A stretch of 7,779 bases of DNA. Origin: Erysipelothrix sp. UBA3383 (GTDB lineage: Bacteria; Bacillota_I; Bacilli_A; Erysipelotrichales; Erysipelotrichaceae). The notes under the pieces were generated by a model. That model was not told where the DNA came from. It searched no databases and saw only the letters and a program-made list of their open reading frames with translations. Shown in pieces: positions 5,268 through 7,779 of the stretch. The stretch lies in assembly GCA_002358955.1 (NCBI GenBank), contig DEPV01000113.1, forward strand, positions 3,755-11,533. Direction: 5' to 3'. The number at the start of each line of letters is the position of its first letter. The first letter of the stretch is position 1. Position numbers and translations under genes: made by a program.

Positions 5268-5296
5268 ATCATAACAAGCACATACTACACAGTCAA
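5268..5296 (-). promoter_or_regulatory. Sigma-A promoter of the pbuG-xpt operon
   Basis: TTGACT (5291-5296) and TATGAT (5268-5273) on the minus strand are separated by exactly 17 bases. The start point would be near 5261, about 8 bases before the riboswitch P1 stem. The -35 begins only 3 bases after the stop codon of the upstream phosphodiesterase gene. Confidence 0.88.
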
Positions 5297-5299
5297 GAT

Positions 5300-7048
5300 T
5301 TATGGCAGAAGTCTCCATATTTTATCCATCAGGCTGAGCGATGGTGAATTCTCTTTCTCGTATATGGCTTGTTTTGGAATATCGGTAATCACACCTTGAA
5401 CACGCATATCAAGATATGTCTGCAGCCCATAAGTATCATTCACAGTCCAAACAAACAGACCCTTATTCCAACGGTTTAAACTACGTACTGCAGTACTTGA
5501 TACTGCACTTGCTTCCAGTGAATAGAAATCCACATCCAATTTCTCAAGTCGTCCAATATTGAAACCAATGATATACCCTGCAATTACTTCAGGATGTTGC
5601 TCTTTTAAATTTAAAATTAATTTTTTATCTAAAGACTGGTAGTAAACCATATCTTCCATTTCAAGTTCTTGTACAATCTCTAATGCTTTTCGTGTTAAGA
5701 GATCAGGATCACTACCATCAGCCTTCAGCTCCACCAAAATCTTTTGATCTAAGGATTTAGCAAGACTCATGTATTCTCTAAAACTTGGTATTGTCGAAAT
5801 CATTGACCCTTTAGTAATACTTAAATCCTGAATCTCATGCAGTGTAAGTTCATTCACACGCTCACTACGCTTAGCCAATCGTCTTAAGGTATAGTCATGA
5901 TACACCACCAATTCATCATCTTTGGTTAACTGTATGTCCATCTCAACAAAATCAACACCGTATTCAGCAGCATATTTAAGGGCTTCTAAAGTATTCTCAA
6001 TACCCCGCTTGGTATCACCACGATGGGCTACTACTAAAGTATCATTAGGAAGTGGATCACTAGCATCAACTGAATAGACCAGTGTTAATACCAACGCAAA
6101 GATACTTGTCAGTGCAATCAATCCATATCTGAGTTTAATGGATTGTTTCTTGGGTTTTTCAACAATGGCTTTATTTTGATAGGCCGTTTGATAACTCACC
6201 ACTAAAACTTGATAAACAAAGATTTGTGAGAAGGCTACAATAAAGAGAATCAAGAAGAATAAAGTCGTGATTAAAATTGAATTGACCGTATGGTATGAAA
6301 CCGGTAAGAAAAGGTTCAGTACAACACTTAGGACCAAGATTACAACACTTAATAAAATACTGAGGATTTCAGTAGTAAGTGCCATTCCACTAACCAGTAA
6401 AAGCGAATCCTTAATATTCTTAGAGGTCATTTCATAACTTTGAATGCACGCTTCTTTAAACGATTTCTCTTCAAGAACATAAATGATCGGTGCATACATA
6501 AGGAATAAGTTTAAGATAAACAAAGCCACCAATACAATAATATACAGTACTGTCATCCAGCGTTGCTCATACAAAGTATCAATAATAAAACGAGGTACTC
6601 GAAGTTGTGCAGCATAACTTGCACTAATACCAAGGTTCATATTGGGTAAGACTAATAACACATAAAGTATTAAGAATATGATCGATGGTTTAATCAACCT
6701 TTTCAACTTCTCCCATACAAACTTTAAACTTAAAGGTTTGGTATCAAAGGGATGATTGAAGTATAGAATTAAAAGAAACATTTCTCCCAACATCATTAAG
6801 GTAATTACCAAAAGAAGGATCAACAATAAAACCAAAGCCAAAGGATGCATTACAACTTGTAAGAAGTTATCATTGGTTAATCCTTGGATATTTGCATCCA
6901 GTAACATCAAGTTAAAAATCTGAGTCGTAACAAATTGCAACAACGCCAGTGATAAAACTTTAATAATGACCATCCCACTGGTTACTTTAATAAATCTTGA
7001 TTTCATTAAGTCCAAACTGACTTTCATAGTATTTAGAAATGTTTTCAT
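5300..7048 (-). CDS. Membrane-anchored glycerophosphodiester phosphodiesterase
   Basis: The 582-residue product has two parts. Residues 1 to about 325 form a polytopic membrane region of about seven hydrophobic spans, the last at about 308-328 (LRYGLIALTSIFALVLTLVYSV). Residues 339 to about 565 form a GDPD TIM-barrel domain, which hydrolyses glycerophosphodiesters to glycerol-3-phosphate and an alcohol. Catalytic features are H342-R343-G in VVAHRGD, E351 in ENT, E369 and D371 in VEMDIQ, H384 in VVYHD and E440 in LVELK. The late VWTVND and GVITDIP are also typical. The catalytic part lies just after the last helix, so which side it faces depends on helix count; lipid or teichoic-acid turnover is a family-based guess. 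ATG 7048 follows GGTGGGG; the earlier in-frame ATG at 7087 overlaps the probable -10 region. No terminator separates it from the pbuG promoter. Confidence 0.92.
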   Translation of the reverse strand: MKTFLNTMKVSLDLMKSRFIKVTSGMVIIKVLSLALLQFVTTQIFNLMLLDANIQGLTNDNFLQVVMHPLALVLLLILLLVITLMMLGEMFLLILYFNHPFDTKPLSLKFVWEKLKRLIKPSIIFLILYVLLVLPNMNLGISASYAAQLRVPRFIIDTLYEQRWMTVLYIIVLVALFILNLFLMYAPIIYVLEEKSFKEACIQSYEMTSKNIKDSLLLVSGMALTTEILSILLSVVILVLSVVLNLFLPVSYHTVNSILITTLFFLILFIVAFSQIFVYQVLVVSYQTAYQNKAIVEKPKKQSIKLRYGLIALTSIFALVLTLVYSVDASDPLPNDTLVVAHRGDTKRGIENTLEALKYAAEYGVDFVEMDIQLTKDDELVVYHDYTLRRLAKRSERVNELTLHEIQDLSITKGSMISTIPSFREYMSLAKSLDQKILVELKADGSDPDLLTRKALEIVQELEMEDMVYYQSLDKKLILNLKEQHPEVIAGYIIGFNIGRLEKLDVDFYSLEASAVSSTAVRSLNRWNKGLFVWTVNDTYGLQTYLDMRVQGVITDIPKQAIYEKENSPSLSLMDKIWRLLP

Positions 7049-7069
7049 AGCTTCCCCACCTTTGCTACC

Positions 7070-7075
7070 ATTATA
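7070..7075 (-). promoter_or_regulatory. -10 box for the phosphodiesterase gene
   Basis: A consensus TATAAT lies 21 bases before ATG 7048. No good -35 is seen at 16-18 bases; the nearest is TTAGGT at 7094-7099. Transcription would start near 7063, so the leader would be only about 15 bases and begin close to the ribosome site. The upstream gene ends in a terminator, so a promoter is needed here. Confidence 0.5.
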
Positions 7076-7109
7076 AACCTTATTCACAAAACTACCTAAT
7101 CAAACAAGT

Positions 7110-7140
7110 AAAAAGAACACCTCATTGAAAAGTGTTCTTT
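7110..7140 (-). terminator. Intrinsic terminator after the 73-residue gene
   Basis: AAAGAACAC (7132-7140) pairs perfectly with GTGTTCTTT (7112-7120) around an 11-base loop, and the U-run extends to 7110 on the minus strand. It begins 4 bases after the stop codon at 7145. Confidence 0.88.
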
Positions 7141-7144
7141 ATAG

Positions 7145-7366
7145 CTACTTAAGAATTTCAAAATAATGGAGTTGATCTATACGAACTCGAAATCGTGACC
7201 CTTTCGCCTCCAGATAAAAATGTTCTTGAATGTGTTCCACAATGAGAAACACTTCCCCCTTTTTCATGAATATAAGACATTCATGACTTGCGTCTATGAC
7301 TTGTGCTTTCCATCCATTTTTACAGGCAACCAATCTGTTTCCTACTTTTAATAAATCGTTCAACAA
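7145..7366 (-). CDS. Small protein of unknown function (73 residues, TTG start)
   Basis: The product reads MLNDLLKVGNRLVAC at its start if the TTG at 7366 initiates. AGGAG (7374-7378) sits 7 bases before that TTG, good spacing, and there is no ATG near it. The frame remains open further upstream, but that extension runs into the eno terminator hairpin and cannot be coding. The sequence alternates short hydrophobic and polar stretches (WKAQVID, CLIFMKKGEVFLIVEH, RFRVRIDQLHYFEIL), suggesting a small all-beta fold such as an SH3- or OB-like barrel. It has no signal peptide or membrane span. I do not recognise a family. It stands alone between the enolase terminator and its own terminator. Promoter candidate: TTGAGT inside the eno hairpin with TATAGA before the ribosome site, at a short spacing; otherwise it depends on eno readthrough. 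Confidence 0.62.
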   Translation of the reverse strand: MLNDLLKVGNRLVACKNGWKAQVIDASHECLIFMKKGEVFLIVEHIQEHFYLEAKGSRFRVRIDQLHYFEILK

Positions 7367-7392
7367 GCCTTTTCTCCTTTCTATAAAGACAC

Positions 7393-7417
7393 AAAAACCC
7401 ACTCAAAGAGTGGGTTT
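7393..7417 (-). terminator. Enolase terminator
   Basis: AAACCCACTC (7408-7417 on the minus strand) pairs perfectly with GAGTGGGTTT (7395-7404) around a 3-base loop, followed by a short T run. It begins 6 bases after the enolase stop. The symmetric A/T flanks could allow some termination in both directions. Confidence 0.88.
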
Positions 7418-7423
7418 AAAGTT

Positions 7424-7779
7424 TTATTTTTTGATGTTGTAGAATGTGTTTAATCCAGCATATTTTGCTGATGATCCTAACTCATCTTCAATGCGTAGTA
7501 ATTGGTTGTATTTAGCAACACGGTCAGTACGGCTCATTGAACCTGTCTTGATTTGTCCTGCGTTAAATGCAACAGCAATGTCTGCGATTGTTGTATCTTC
7601 TGTTTCCCCTGAACGGTGTGAAACTACTGAAGTAAATCCAGCACGTTTAGCCATTTCCATAGCGTCGAATGTTTCTGTTAAAGTTCCGATTTGGTTAACT
7701 TTGATTAGGATTGAGTTTGCACTTCCTTCTTCGATTCCTCGTTTTAGGATTGCTGGGTTAGTAACGAATAAGTCATCAC
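7424..7779 (-). CDS. eno: Enolase (C-terminal 117 residues, cut by the right edge)
   Basis: Enolase interconverts 2-phosphoglycerate and phosphoenolpyruvate in glycolysis, as a cytoplasmic Mg-dependent dimer or octamer. The visible part covers roughly the last quarter of the usual 430 residues. It begins at the DDLFVTN metal-site strand. LIKVNQIGT carries the catalytic lysine, SHRSGETED forms the His-Arg-Ser substrate loop, and IKTGSMSRTDR carries the second active-site lysine; VAKYNQLLRIE is the standard C-terminal helix. All visible catalytic residues are intact. The 5' end lies beyond the window, so promoter and neighbours are unseen. Codon use looks enriched in GTT/GCT/AAC types, as expected for a highly expressed gene. 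Confidence 0.98.
   Translation of the reverse strand, partial: DDLFVTNPAILKRGIEEGSANSILIKVNQIGTLTETFDAMEMAKRAGFTSVVSHRSGETEDTTIADIAVAFNAGQIKTGSMSRTDRVAKYNQLLRIEDELGSSAKYAGLNTFYNIKK

Noticed and set aside
7367..7402. 12-residue extension of the 73-residue protein
   Set aside because: It starts with a GTG inside the eno terminator stem and has no ribosome site.
1..7779. Mobile elements, CRISPR, tRNA or rRNA
   Set aside because: No transposase motifs, terminal repeats, spaced repeats or RNA gene signatures were seen on either strand.

Overview
The window is AT-rich bacterial DNA with strong Shine-Dalgarno sites (AGGAG/GGAGG), sigma-A type promoters with 17-bp spacers, intrinsic terminators and very tight gene spacing. 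This fits a low-GC Bacillota (Firmicutes). An Erysipelotrichia-like relative is a guess from overall flavour, not something the sequence proves. Nearly everything lies on the minus strand; one small membrane-protein gene is on the plus strand. No insertion sequence, CRISPR array, rRNA or tRNA is visible.

Read along the minus strand from the right edge, the layout is as follows. (1) The 3' end of enolase (eno), closed by a strong hairpin. (2) A 73-residue protein of unknown function with a probable TTG start and its own terminator. (3) A polytopic membrane protein with a C-terminal glycerophosphodiester phosphodiesterase domain. (4) A purine salvage unit: a clear promoter, a guanine-class purine riboswitch with a terminator/antiterminator platform, a PbuG/AzgA-type purine permease and xanthine phosphoribosyltransferase (xpt). 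The permease stop codon is the first three bases of the xpt ribosome binding site. (5) A terminator shared by xpt and the converging plus-strand gene for a 135-residue four-helix membrane protein. (6) A compact three-gene operon: a thioredoxin-reductase-like flavoprotein, a Cof-type HAD hydrolase and an ArsR/SmtB-family repressor whose last helix carries the complete alpha-5 zinc-site pattern. (7) A 180-bp regulatory gap with a near-consensus promoter whose -35 lies in one arm of a perfect 9-bp inverted repeat, followed by the start of an inorganic-pyrophosphatase-like gene cut by the left edge.

The purine unit makes functional sense: the permease imports hypoxanthine/guanine-type bases, Xpt converts xanthine (and to some degree guanine) to the nucleotide, and guanine binding to the leader should stop transcription. 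The flavoprotein/HAD/SmtB operon is less familiar. The flavoprotein keeps the FAD motifs and the CxxC but lacks the usual NADPH motifs, so its electron donor is open, and its co-transcription with a predicted metal sensor suggests a link between thiol redox and zinc.

Most of the window is ordinary housekeeping. The points most worth checking are the junction change in the riboswitch, the changed TM3 and TM8 motifs in the permease, the non-NADPH reductase with its zinc sensor, and the unexplained inverted repeat upstream of the degenerate pyrophosphatase-like gene. No wholly new system is evident.
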